Shown here: piece after piece, positions 8,566 through 16,907 of the stretch | Layout: each line of letters starts with the position of its first letter | Numbering within the stretch: the stretch's first letter is position 1 | Assembly: GCA_965222835.1 (NCBI GenBank) | Contig: CBDCUQ010000003.1 | Span: 682,001-746,000 of the forward strand | Source: CBDCUQ01 sp965222835 | GTDB taxonomy: Bacteria > Pseudomonadota > Alphaproteobacteria > Rhizobiales > Hyphomicrobiaceae | Direction of reading: 5' to 3' | DNA length: 64,000 bases | Notes under the pieces: model-generated | Seen by the model: only the letters and a program-made list of their open reading frames with translations | Databases searched by the model: none | Told to the model about the DNA's origin: nothing | Translations under genes and position numbers: made by a program

Positions 8566-8653
8566 CAAGGTTCAACACGTCTCGGCATCCACGACTTTGC
8601 ATTTCCGCGCGATGGTCGGGCGTGCACCATGAAGTCCAAGTGCTGCCCCGGTC

Positions 8654-9391
8654 CTAGGTCTTTTCTGCTGCTGCCACCAGCGCCAGCGCTTCTTTGGGAT
8701 CGATGCGGCCATCGTAGAGCGCGCGTCCGGTGATGGCGCCTTCGAGCATCGCGTGTTCGGGTTTCAAGAGCGCTTTCACGTCGTCGATGGACGCAAGCCC
8801 TCCCGATGCGATCACCGGTATGCGTGTTGCGCGCGCGAGTTCGGCCGTAGAGGTGAGGTTCAGACCTTTCAGCACACCGTCGCGGTCAATGTCGGTGTAG
8901 ATGATGGCCGACACACCCGCGTCCTCGAAGCGCCGGGCAAGATCGATGGCGGTGAGTTCACTCGTTTCCGCCCAGCCCTCAACGGCGACCTTGCCGCCTT
9001 TGGCATCGATGCCGACGGCAATGCGGCCGGGGAACTGGCGGCAGGCGTCACGAACGAGGTCTGGATTGCGCACGGCGACGGTGCCAAGGATGACGCGACG
9101 GATGCCCTTTGCGAGCCACGAACCAATCGTTGCCATGTCGCGGATTCCACCTCCCAACTGGGCCGGCATGCGGATCGCCTTCAGAATTGCGTCGACTGCA
9201 GCCCCGTTGACCGGTTTGCCTTCAAACGCGCCATTGAGATCGACGATGTGGAGCCAGTTGAAGCCTTGGGCTTCGAACGCGGCGGCTTGAGCTGCCGGGT
9301 CATCATTGAAAACCGTCGCCTCGCGCATGTCGCCGAGCTTCAGGCGTACGCATTTGCCGTCTTTGAGGTCGATGGCGGGAAAGAGGATCAC
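8654..9391 (-). CDS. hisA: Phosphoribosylformimino-AICAR ribotide isomerase (histidine biosynthesis)
   Basis: HisA catalyses the Amadori isomerisation of ProFAR to PRFAR, the fourth step of histidine synthesis. The 245-residue product is a (beta-alpha)8 barrel with catalytic Asp8 in FPAIDLKDGKCVRL and the second catalytic Asp in YTDIDRDGVLKG near residue 131; QLGGGIRD and IASGGLAS are phosphate-binding loops. GTG at 9391 gives the usual family length and start; a TTG at 9436 would add 15 unconserved residues. AAGG lies about five bases before the GTG. In related bacteria hisA sits with hisH and hisF; here neither is adjacent, so the operon is broken up. Confidence 0.93.
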   Translation of the reverse strand: MILFPAIDLKDGKCVRLKLGDMREATVFNDDPAAQAAAFEAQGFNWLHIVDLNGAFEGKPVNGAAVDAILKAIRMPAQLGGGIRDMATIGSWLAKGIRRVILGTVAVRNPDLVRDACRQFPGRIAVGIDAKGGKVAVEGWAETSELTAIDLARRFEDAGVSAIIYTDIDRDGVLKGLNLTSTAELARATRIPVIASGGLASIDDVKALLKPEHAMLEGAITGRALYDGRIDPKEALALVAAAEKT

Positions 9392-9549
9392 GGGAGCCTT
9401 GATTGTTTGGCTGTTTGCGGAACTCAGCCGCGCCAACTTTCGAACGCGCGGCGAAGACCACGCCGGTTATGCACAGGGGCCATCAGATTGCTATCATTGG
9501 GGCGCATCAATCGTCTTTGAACCCATCCGTCAAGTGTTCCCTCGTTGCT

Positions 9550-9861
9550 ATGCCCATTGCGTTCTTAGAAAACCTGCCGCCCTCCCTCGCCAAGAGGCCG
9601 CTCACCGAATCCGATGCCGTCGACATTTGGGTTGCCAGATGGATGCGCGTGCGGCGTAAGGATCTTGTCGCGCGCTACAATTGCGATCCGCGGCGCCTCT
9701 ACGAAATCTGGGAAGAAACGCGGTTTCCCGGAAGTCGCGACAAGGCCATGTCTGTGGCGCGTGAGAAGTTTCCGTTCCTGCTCGATAGCGTGGATATGGG
9801 CCCACACCGGCGCGTGCCCCTGCGCACCCCGCATCCGGATCAGCTTGAGCTGTTCGAGTAG
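9550..9861 (+). CDS. Conserved-looking hypothetical protein
   Basis: The 103-residue product is rich in Arg, Trp and acidic residues: LPPSLAKRPLTESDAVDIWV, then RRKDLVARYNCDPRRLYEIW, ending in PHPDQLELFE. The middle looks helix-turn-helix-like (DLVARYNCDPRRLYEIWEE resembles a recruitment helix), so a small DNA-binding role is possible but unproven. It is divergent from hisA. The start chosen is the ATG that opens the conserved-looking part; a frame extension up to 9403 overlaps the hisA promoter region and looks non-coding. Confidence 0.55.
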   Translation: MPIAFLENLPPSLAKRPLTESDAVDIWVARWMRVRRKDLVARYNCDPRRLYEIWEETRFPGSRDKAMSVAREKFPFLLDSVDMGPHRRVPLRTPHPDQLELFE

Positions 9862-10059
9862 GGCAAGCGGTGCGCATACATCCACATAACCCGTTGAAAT
9901 ATCATCAAAATATATTTTGCGGCTGCTGGTGAGAACAAATTGCGAACTTTTGCTTTACATCGCCCGCGACTCAACGCATGTTCTCTCTACGTTCTCACTC
10001 ATACCACCGCCTCACAGTGCCGCGTATACTTCTTCCTCCCCTAGCCCACGGAGAGCCCC

Positions 10060-10422
10060 ATGCGCACCTATCTCGTCTCGTATGACCTCGCAAAACCCCA
10101 CCTCACAAAGCATGTGGTTGCTCAAGCCATCATGAGTTTCGGCGCAAGTTGGGCACGCCCGTTGGAGCAGACTTGGTACGTCCGTTCGGACGAGGATGAG
10201 GAGGCCATCGATCAGTGGCTTTCGCGTTTCCTCGATACCGACGACGGGCTTGTCATCCAGGCGGTGAAGGACGAGGCCGTCATGACTAATACGTCGCTGC
10301 GCTGGTTCAAGCAGCGCCGAGCCGGCATCGAGGTCGATGACCACGACAACGTCATCGCCTTTCCGATGGCCGGAGACGCCAGCCCGGCGCAGCCAGAGTT
10401 GCCGTTTGCGAGAGCCTGCTAA
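10060..10422 (+). CDS. Small SinR/Cas2-like ferredoxin-fold protein, orphan
   Basis: The 120-residue product opens MRTYLVSYDLAKP, continues with a helix (HVVAQAIMSFGASW), then LEQTWYVRSDEDEEAIDQWL and DTDDGLVIQAVK. The order strand-helix-strand-strand-helix-strand, the Y-D after the first strand and the LEQTW-V pattern resemble the SinR-like relatives of Cas2 and VapD. Cas2 and VapD proteins are nucleases or fold relatives of nucleases; no function is established for this branch. No cas gene or CRISPR array is nearby. The last 30 residues are a low-complexity tail. GGAGA lies five bases before the ATG. A hairpin terminator follows at 10471-10500. Confidence 0.6.
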   Translation: MRTYLVSYDLAKPHLTKHVVAQAIMSFGASWARPLEQTWYVRSDEDEEAIDQWLSRFLDTDDGLVIQAVKDEAVMTNTSLRWFKQRRAGIEVDDHDNVIAFPMAGDASPAQPELPFARAC

Positions 10423-10470
10423 GACACCGAGCCGTCGTATGGCTTGGACGTCCGGCATCGCGACGCCCAG

Positions 10471-10500
10471 AGAGCACCCGGTCCCCCGCCGGGTGCTCTT
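10471..10500. terminator. Hairpin terminator between convergent genes
   Basis: Arms AGAGCACCCGG (10471-10481) and CCGGGTGCTCT (10489-10499) pair perfectly over 11 bases around a 7-base loop. It lies between two genes that converge on it, the SinR/Cas2-like gene and the carbamoyltransferase, and may serve both. The T-run is short. Confidence 0.7.
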
Positions 10501-10540
10501 GCCTTGTCGGGAACGCGTGGCCGGCGAAAGGGGGCGGCCC

Positions 10541-12309
10541 TTAAACCGCCGGTGCGACGCGATTGCTGGCAAACACTTCGGTGGCGCGCTTGATGGCCTC
10601 GGGGTTGCGGTCGCGGGTGTAGTAGTCCCCTAAGATAAGCACATCCATATCCGTGCGCAGATAACAGGAGATGGCGTGCTCGGGCGCGTTTACGACCGGC
10701 TCCTGGCGGTTGAAGCTGGTGTTGAGGATCACCGGAATGCCGGTGAGCTTTGCGTATTCCTCAATCACGCCGTAGTAGCGGCTGTTTTGCTCGCGTTCGA
10801 TGGTTTGAATGCGGCCGGTTCCGTCGACGTGGGCGGCGGCGGGAATGAGATGTACTTTATCCGGCCGGATGCGCGGCGCCATGGTCATATATGGATCCGC
10901 TTGCTCGAATTCGAAGAACTCCTGCATCCTGTCTAACAGCACAACGGGCGCAAAGGGGCGGAAAGCCTCGCGATGTTTGACGCGAGCGTTGATAAGATCC
11001 TTCATGTCGTTGGAGCGAGCATCCGAGAGGATCGACCTGTTGCCGAGCGCGCGCGGGCCCATTTCGGCGCGTCCTTGGAACCAGCCGACGATCTTCTTGT
11101 CGGCCAGTTCCTGTGCGGCTCTCTTGAGAAGTGTCTTCTCGTCGTCGATGCGCTCATAGGTAAGCCCGGCCTGATCCAACGCGCGTGTGATCTCGTGGTC
11201 GGAGTACTCCTTGCCGTAAAACGCGTGATTCAAGGCAAACTTTCGCGGATTTCCGAGCGTGATGTGGTGGTGGAAGAGTGCGCTTCCGAGAGGTGCGCCG
11301 GTATCGGAGGCGCAGGGCGGCACCCATACGTTCTCGTAATCGGTATCGCGCAGGATCCGCGCATTGGCGACGCAGTTCAGAGCAACGCCACCTGAGAGCA
11401 CAAGATTGCGGGTGTTGTGCCTCTTCGAGAGACCGCGGACCATATGGATGACTGCCTCTTCCACGGCGTGCTGAAGTGCGTAAGCAATGTCGTGGTGGCG
11501 GTCGTTGAGTGGCTCGCCCGGCTTTCTGGGGGGGCCAAATGTATCGTAAAATTTCTGCTTGAACGGCTTGTTGAAGCCGTGCGTGTTGTAGCTCACGTAA
11601 TCGCGGTTGATGACGAACCGGCCCTCGGGCAGCAGCTTGATGACGTCGGCGAACTTTTTCGAATAGGTGGGACCGCCACATGCGGCCAGCGCCATGACGG
11701 TTCCTTCCTCGAAGACCTTAAACCCGAGGTATTCGGTCACCAGCGTGTAGAGCATGCCAAGGCTTTCGAAAAAGCCGTCGGTAAAGGTACGGCCCAGTCT
11801 GTTCTCGCGGCCGAGATAAGCTGAAGTCGCCGTCTCGTCGCCGTACCCGTCCATTATGAGCACGGTTGCCTCCTCAAATGGAGAGACAAAGAAGATCGAG
11901 GCGTGGCTCTCATGGTGCCCCACTTGGACTATCTGCGGCACATTCTTGAAGCCGTAGCGTTTGCCCAAGCCCAAAAATATCCGCAGCGGCAGATTGACGA
12001 TGGCGGACGCCTGCGTCTTGTGGGCCGATGGCCAGAGCAGATTGAGACTCGCGGGAAGCTCACCAAGCACACATCCCAGAAGCGTCGGACGGAGCCGGCC
12101 CATATCCCACGGTGTGGTGACCACATCTACGTCGCCGAAATCAAACTGACCATCTTCACCGAAGGCGGCGTCCAAGGACAGGCTCGGAAATCCATCGTGT
12201 GCTTCTGTCGATTGAAGCGCTCTTCTTCGAGCACATATGCCGGAACGCCTTGATCGAGGAGCGCGATTCCGGTGTCGTGGCTCTTTGATACAATGCCTAG
12301 AATTTTCAC
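10541..12309 (-). CDS. Carbamoyltransferase (NodU/CmcH/TobZ type), frameshifted near 12187
   Basis: Enzymes of this family move a carbamoyl group from carbamoyl phosphate, via carbamoyl-AMP, to a hydroxyl of a sugar or natural product. The coding begins at GTG 12309 (KILGIVSKSHDTGIALLDQG), runs to about 12187, and then continues in another frame as DAAFGEDGQFDFGD onwards to the stop at 10541. One base is missing in the run GGAAA at 12186-12190; restoring it joins ...HTMDF to PSLSLDAAFG and gives 589 residues, a normal length. The N-terminal Kae1-like metal site is visible as HHESHASIFF, the nucleotide loop as MDGYGDETATS, and the C-terminal domain as GPRALGNRSILSDAR and REAFRPFAPVVL. It stands alone, so its acceptor is unknown. 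Either a recent pseudogene or a sequencing error. Confidence 0.85.
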
Positions 12310-12630
12310 GTTTCTGCAGTCCTGTTGGCTGTCACTTATTCTTGTCGTTTCAGGCTGCGAACAGCCCGGAGGGATGGCAACTAGGTCAAGCTGCATTCGG
12401 CCGCAGGGGCTCAAAGAAAATGGCCGTTCCTGGGGTGGACTTACGAGCGTTCTGCCTGACACGGCGCGCCGTGGCAAGACAATGGCCGCTTTTTCGGTGC
12501 GTCAAGCCGCACGACTTACACGCACATAATGCCTTTGGAGGAGGATGCTGTGACGCAGGGAACAGAGCGTCGCGCCTTCTTCTGGTATGACTTTGGGCAT
12601 CGAGATTTATCACGTCGAGGAGGTTACGCC

Positions 12631-12768
12631 ATGACACAGTTGGAGACGTTCGAAACACAGCCTGTTAACATTGTCGCGGATCTTCTGGCGGCCCTGTCGG
12701 GTAACGGCGATTTTGTTCTGGTCGAGCGCGACGGTGAGCTGCACGTCGAGCCTCAAGTGGCCAACTGA
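12631..12768 (+). CDS. 45-residue protein of unknown function
   Basis: The frame begins at ATG 12631, seven bases after a textbook ribosome site AGGAGG, and ends at TGA 12768. The product is acidic and has no hydrophobic segment; it contains NIVADLLAALSGNGDFVLVE and ends GELHVEPQVAN. The D/E-rich second half with paired short strands (FVLVERDGELHVE) looks like a beta-hairpin. A perfect 7-bp hairpin follows immediately. I do not recognise it. The strong ribosome site and tidy downstream hairpin are the reasons to call it real. Confidence 0.55.
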   Translation: MTQLETFETQPVNIVADLLAALSGNGDFVLVERDGELHVEPQVAN

Positions 12769-12771
12769 CCA

Positions 12772-12791
12772 GCCGCCTTCATTCAGGCGGC
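12772..12791. terminator. Hairpin between convergent small gene and DUF1285 gene
   Basis: Arms GCCGCCT (12772-12778) and AGGCGGC (12785-12791) pair perfectly around a 6-base loop. It lies four bases after the stop of the 45-residue gene and overlaps the end of the opposing gene. No T-run is present, so termination strength is uncertain. Confidence 0.4.
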
Positions 12792-13366
12792 CGCGAGGCC
12801 GCTCCAAACGCAAAGAATGTTCCAGCGCTCCAGATACCTGGGCCGGCTGCTTCGCCGCCCGGGCCCCAATCACAAAGTTCGACAAGGTCGTAGTAAAGGG
12901 CTCGCGTAACAAGCGCTTCAAGCCTGCCGCGCACCATCACGTATGGCTTCAGTCCGCCGTCGGGCGCACTCACCTCAAAACGCAAGGGGTGATCCGCGCC
13001 ACAAGGCACGACATCGTCGACGTTGGTTCGGAATATGATGCGCTGAGCGGGACCCTTTCCCGTCACTTCCATTTCAACAGCCAGGAAGGGCGCATCCTCG
13101 ACAGCGACGTCGACCTTCTCAACCGGGGTCACGAGGTAGTGGCGCCCGTCCGGATCGCGCCGCAACACACTCGCAAACAGTTTTACAAGTGCCGCGCGTC
13201 CAATCGGGCTCTTTTGATAGAACCATGTTCCGTCACGGCGGATCGCCATTCCGATGTCGCCGCAGTAGGGGGGATTCCAGCTCTCGACCGGCGGGGGGGA
13301 CTTGCGGCCAGCCTCTTTGAGGAGCGCCTCGAGTGAGCTTATCCCCTGATCCGCGGTCGTAGACAT
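12779..13366 (-). CDS. DUF1285 family protein
   Basis: The 195-residue product fits DUF1285, a two-domain cytoplasmic family of unknown role found across proteobacteria. Recognisable phrases are WNPPYCGDIGMAIRRDGTWF and YQKSPIGRAALVKLFASVLR near residues 30-70, YLVTPVEKVDVAVEDAPF, and the C-terminal ALYYDLVELC. In alphaproteobacteria this gene commonly stands divergent from a moxR-DUF58 operon, exactly as here (190 bases to the moxR start). ATG 13366 is preferred to an in-frame start at 13453 because the first 29 residues of the longer form are not family-like. Confidence 0.85.
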   Translation of the reverse strand: MSTTADQGISSLEALLKEAGRKSPPPVESWNPPYCGDIGMAIRRDGTWFYQKSPIGRAALVKLFASVLRRDPDGRHYLVTPVEKVDVAVEDAPFLAVEMEVTGKGPAQRIIFRTNVDDVVPCGADHPLRFEVSAPDGGLKPYVMVRGRLEALVTRALYYDLVELCDWGPGGEAAGPGIWSAGTFFAFGAASRPPE

Positions 13367-13554
13367 GAAACAAACCTTGGCAACAAACCTTGAAATTGCT
13401 GGATTGACGCGTCCAGCTTCGCCACACTTACGTAGTATTAACTTGACCGGCAAGCATAGGAGCCGAACACAATCACGGCCCTAGGAGAATATGGGGCGCA
13501 TGGCGTAAAGTCAGTCTGCGCCGATGACACCTATTACAGCGAACAGTGGGGACG

Positions 13555-14553
13555 ATGAGCACGATCACGCAAACGGACGAAACCATCGTCCCTCGACTTG
13601 AGGCTGCTGCTGACCGAGTTCAGCGCGCGCATAAGGCGGCTGCGACCGTCATTTTTGGCCAGGACGTCGTCATCGAACAGACGCTCATCACGCTGCTCTC
13701 CGGCGGGCATGCGCTTCTTATCGGTGTGCCTGGTCTGGCCAAAACCTTGTTGGTCGAGACACTGGGTAAAGTCTTGGGTCTCGATGCGAAGCGTATTCAA
13801 TTTACGCCCGACCTTATGCCGTCCGACATCATTGGTTCGGAAGTGCTGGAAGAAGCACCCGGGCAGCAGCGTTCGTTCCGCTTTATCAAGGGTCCGATCT
13901 TCACCCAGCTTCTCATGGCGGACGAGATCAACCGTGCGAGCCCTAAGACGCAATCCGCATTGCTGCAAGCCATGCAGGAGCACCATGTTACGGTTGCGGG
14001 TCATCGGCACGACGTGCCGCAACCGTTTCACGTTTTGGCGACGCAGAACCCGCTTGAGCAGGAAGGTACGTATCCGCTGCCCGAGGCGCAGCTCGATCGC
14101 TTCCTTTTGCAGATCGACGTTTCCTATCCCGATCTCGGGGCCGAACGGCGCATGCTCTATGCCACGACGGGGACGGAAGAACGTAAGCTTGAGGCGGTTC
14201 TCAATGCCGGCGATCTGATGTCGATCCAGCGCCTCGTTCGCCAGATCCCCGTGCCAGACAAAGTTGTCGAGGCGATCCTCAATCTTGTGCGGGCCGCGCG
14301 TCCAGGTACCGGCGCAAGCGAGGATACGGATCGGTATGTCGCGTGGGGGCCGGGACCGCGCGCTAGTCAGGCCCTCATGATGGCGGCTCGCGCCAAGGCT
14401 TTGATCGAAGGCCGTCTCGCACCGTCGGTCGACGACGTGATTGCTCTGGCCGAACCCGTCCTGAAGCACAGAATGGCACTGTCGTTTGAGGCACGTACCA
14501 AGGGGCAGACCTTAGGCGGCGTCATATCGCGTCTCGCCGGCGCGCTGGAGTAG
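13555..14553 (+). CDS. MoxR-family AAA+ ATPase
   Basis: MoxR ATPases act as chaperones that help mature metalloenzymes or surface complexes; several methanol dehydrogenases need one. The 332-residue protein has Walker A GVPGLAKTLLVE near residue 55, Walker B LLMADEINRASPKTQ near 120, sensor 1 LATQNPLEQEGTYPLPEAQLDRF and an arginine-rich lid domain. It is the first gene of a four-gene operon with DUF58, DUF4159 and a large membrane protein, the Bat-like layout. A GTG at 13546 is an alternative start; GGGGA sits just before the ATG at 13555. Confidence 0.92.
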   Translation: MSTITQTDETIVPRLEAAADRVQRAHKAAATVIFGQDVVIEQTLITLLSGGHALLIGVPGLAKTLLVETLGKVLGLDAKRIQFTPDLMPSDIIGSEVLEEAPGQQRSFRFIKGPIFTQLLMADEINRASPKTQSALLQAMQEHHVTVAGHRHDVPQPFHVLATQNPLEQEGTYPLPEAQLDRFLLQIDVSYPDLGAERRMLYATTGTEERKLEAVLNAGDLMSIQRLVRQIPVPDKVVEAILNLVRAARPGTGASEDTDRYVAWGPGPRASQALMMAARAKALIEGRLAPSVDDVIALAEPVLKHRMALSFEARTKGQTLGGVISRLAGALE

Positions 14554-14559
14554 CCGCGT

Positions 14560-15525
14560 ATGGCCAGGAACAGCGAGCGGCACCCTGCGAGTGAAGACGG
14601 CTCGCACCTTCTCGCTCTGGAGCAACACGCGCATGCCTTGGCCGATGTTCTGCCCGACCTCGTGCTAGAGGCCGACCGGATCGCGTCGACCGTCGCACAT
14701 GGAATCCATGGCCGCCGCCGGGCCGGTCCTGGCGAAACATTCTGGCAATTCCGGCAATATGGCCCGCAAGATTCCGCGCAACTTATCGATTGGCGCCGCT
14801 CGGCGAGCTCCGACCATCTGTTTGTGCGCGAACGTGAGTGGGAGGCGGCGCATACACTTTGGATGTGGCCCGACCTTTCGCGTTCGATGCACTTCAAGCA
14901 CCTCGGTACAGTGACCAAGCGCGACCGGGCGGTCGTGTTAATGCTTGCGGCCTGCGAACTCTTGGTGCGCAGTGGTGAGCGCGCGGGCTTGCTCGGACTG
15001 ACTGTGCCAATGGCCAGCCGAAAGGCGGCTCTGCGCCTAGCGGAGGCTCTTGCCGCCAATGCGGCTTCGGATGTCCTCACCTCAGGCCTGCCGCCCGCCG
15101 GTCATCTGAGCCGGTTTTCGAGTGTGGTCTTGTTCGGTGATTTTCTCGACCCTGCCGACAAGGTGTGCGCGCGCCTGGAGGCGATCGCATCGAACGGCGT
15201 CGCGGGGCATGTTATCCAAGTGCTCGACCCGGCCGAGGAAACTCTTCCTTATGAGGGGCGGACGGAGTTCAAGGGACTCGAAGACGGTGCCCGATGGATT
15301 GCCGACAGGGCTGAGAGCATACGCTCCGAGTATCAGGACAGACTGGCCGCGCACCGTGCCACGATCGCCGACTGCGCGACGAAGCTCGGCTGGTCGTTTA
15401 TGGTTCACCACACCGACCGGCCCGCAGCGGAAGCCATGCTCAATCTCATGATGCGCCTCGAAGGACGGGCCAGCAGCTACCGCTGGCAGGGCGCGGAGAA
15501 CACCACCGAGGGAGATGCCGCATGA
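14560..15525 (+). CDS. DUF58 domain protein, partner of MoxR
   Basis: The 321-residue product carries the DUF58 signature around residues 45-100: GIHGRRRAGPGETFWQFRQY, DWRRSASSDHLFVREREWEA. After that comes a von Willebrand A-like region (MWPDLSRSMHF; VVLFGDFLDPADKV), usual for the family. DUF58 proteins are almost always encoded beside MoxR and are thought to be its client or adaptor. The start is six bases past the moxR stop, and its stop overlaps the next start by four bases (ATGA), so translation is coupled. No transmembrane segment is seen. Confidence 0.9.
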   Translation: MARNSERHPASEDGSHLLALEQHAHALADVLPDLVLEADRIASTVAHGIHGRRRAGPGETFWQFRQYGPQDSAQLIDWRRSASSDHLFVREREWEAAHTLWMWPDLSRSMHFKHLGTVTKRDRAVVLMLAACELLVRSGERAGLLGLTVPMASRKAALRLAEALAANAASDVLTSGLPPAGHLSRFSSVVLFGDFLDPADKVCARLEAIASNGVAGHVIQVLDPAEETLPYEGRTEFKGLEDGARWIADRAESIRSEYQDRLAAHRATIADCATKLGWSFMVHHTDRPAAEAMLNLMMRLEGRASSYRWQGAENTTEGDAA

Positions 15526-16907
15526 CATTCGGCGCGCTCGCCTTCCTCAATCCGTGGCTCTTGGGAGCGCTTTCTACGCTGCCGCTGATCTATTGGCTTT
15601 TGCGCACCGTGCCACCTCGGCCGCGGCAGATCGCGTTTCCCCCGACACGCATTCTCACCGGCATTGAGAATCGGGAGAAGACGCCGGCAAAGACACCGTG
15701 GTGGTTGCTGCTCATTCGTCTCATCGCGGCCGCACTTGTTATCTTTGCGCTTGCCGAACCGGTGCTCAATCCAACCAAGACCGCGGCTCTCAAGGGTGAG
15801 GGGCCGGTTGTCGTCGCGATTGACAATGGCTGGGCGGCGGCCCCGCAATGGTCGCTTCGCATGGCTGCAGCGGAGCGCATGATCGCGCAAGCTGAATCGC
15901 AGGGCCGCTCCGTGGTTGTGCTGCCGACAGCCGCGGCGGCAAAGGCGTCCTCCGTGCGGCTCGAAGCCCCAGCAGATGCACGTTCGACGGCCGCGGCGCT
16001 AGTACCGCAGCCCTTCCATCCCGACCGCATGGCCGCGCTCGATGCCCTCAACAAAGAACTTTCGGGCAGCACGCAACAGGGCGTCAGCGTCATCTGGATT
16101 ACCGACGGCATCGATCACGACGGGCGTGCGGACGCCTTTGCGCGAGGTTTGTCGTCGCTTGCAGGCGGCGGCGTTTTTGCGGTTCTTGGCGATGCCGGTG
16201 CTCACACGCCACTCGGCGTTCTCGGTTATGTCAGCTCCGAGGGCAAACTCGCCGCGCGCCTGATGCGGACCGAGGGCGGTGAGCGTGAAGGGGCGGTCCA
16301 TGCCTATTCGGCGCGTGCGCAGCGGCTCAGCGAGGCCACCTTCAAGCTTGGCATCGGAGAGACCACGACCGATCTCACCTTCGAACTGCCACTTGAACTT
16401 CGGAACCAGGTGACACGGCTCGAGATTGCCGGGGAACGTTCCGCGGGGGCCGTCAGCTTACTCGACTCGCGCTCGCAGTGGCAGCGCGTCGGTTTGGTCT
16501 CGGGTGCGGCACAGGAGCAGGCGCAACCGCTTCTCGCACCGCTCTACTACATCGAAAAGGCAATCAAGCCGTTTGCGGAGATTCTGAGCCCTAAGGATCT
16601 GAATATTGCCAGCGCCCTCGACGAGGTCTTGAAACAGCGCGCCAGCGTGGTGGTGCTCGCCGATATCGGGACACTGCAAGGCGAAGTGCTTGACCAAATC
16701 GATACCTGGGTCAAGAAAGGCGGCGTGCTCGTTCGTTTTGCCGGACCACGGCTGGAGAAGGGCGGTGACGAACTCTTACCAGTGCCGTTGCGAATTGGCG
16801 GTCGTTCGCTCGGGGGCGCCTGTCCTGGTCGACGCCGCAGCCGCTCGCCGACTTCGAGGAGCAGAGCTTGTTCGCCGGGTTGCCGGTTCCGAACGATGTC
16901 ACGGTGA
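15522..16907 (+). CDS. DUF4159 family membrane protein, N-terminal part of a frameshifted gene
   Basis: This piece begins MTFGALAFLNPWLLGALSTL, the BatA-type N-terminal membrane segment, with a second segment at about residues 60-80 (WWLLLIRLIAAALVIFALAE) followed by a VWA-like domain (VVVAIDNGWAAAP; IWITDGIDHDG). The family frame holds to about 16819 (RIGGRSLGGA) and then runs into nonsense to a stop at 16907. One C is missing from GGCGCCTGTCC at 16817-16827; restoring it reads on as LSWSTPQPLADFEEQSLF into the second piece. The rebuilt protein would be 984 residues, normal for DUF4159 proteins. Confidence 0.8.
   Translation: MTFGALAFLNPWLLGALSTLPLIYWLLRTVPPRPRQIAFPPTRILTGIENREKTPAKTPWWLLLIRLIAAALVIFALAEPVLNPTKTAALKGEGPVVVAIDNGWAAAPQWSLRMAAAERMIAQAESQGRSVVVLPTAAAAKASSVRLEAPADARSTAAALVPQPFHPDRMAALDALNKELSGSTQQGVSVIWITDGIDHDGRADAFARGLSSLAGGGVFAVLGDAGAHTPLGVLGYVSSEGKLAARLMRTEGGEREGAVHAYSARAQRLSEATFKLGIGETTTDLTFELPLELRNQVTRLEIAGERSAGAVSLLDSRSQWQRVGLVSGAAQEQAQPLLAPLYYIEKAIKPFAEILSPKDLNIASALDEVLKQRASVVVLADIGTLQGEVLDQIDTWVKKGGVLVRFAGPRLEKGGDELLPVPLRIGGRSLGGACPGRRRSRSPTSRSRACSPGCRFRTMSR

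Larger units (their letters stand above)
7471..8653. other. Long non-coding, repeat-rich interval
   Basis: Nearly 1.2 kb with no gene I can support. It begins AT-rich next to the MopE-like gene and becomes GC-rich. It contains local palindromic runs (for example around 8035-8090, AAGCCGGCGAAGCCGGCT) and four short REP-like elements between 8271 and 8565, listed separately. Small frames on both strands here are made of these repeats. The hisA gene ends at its right border. Confidence 0.6.

Noticed and set aside
12127..12477. Separate gene upstream of the carbamoyltransferase
   Set aside because: Its useful part is the N terminus of the carbamoyltransferase in another frame; the first part lacks any family pattern.
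13534..14469. 311-codon minus-strand frame inside the moxR gene
   Set aside because: Shadow of a clear AAA+ ATPase on the plus strand.
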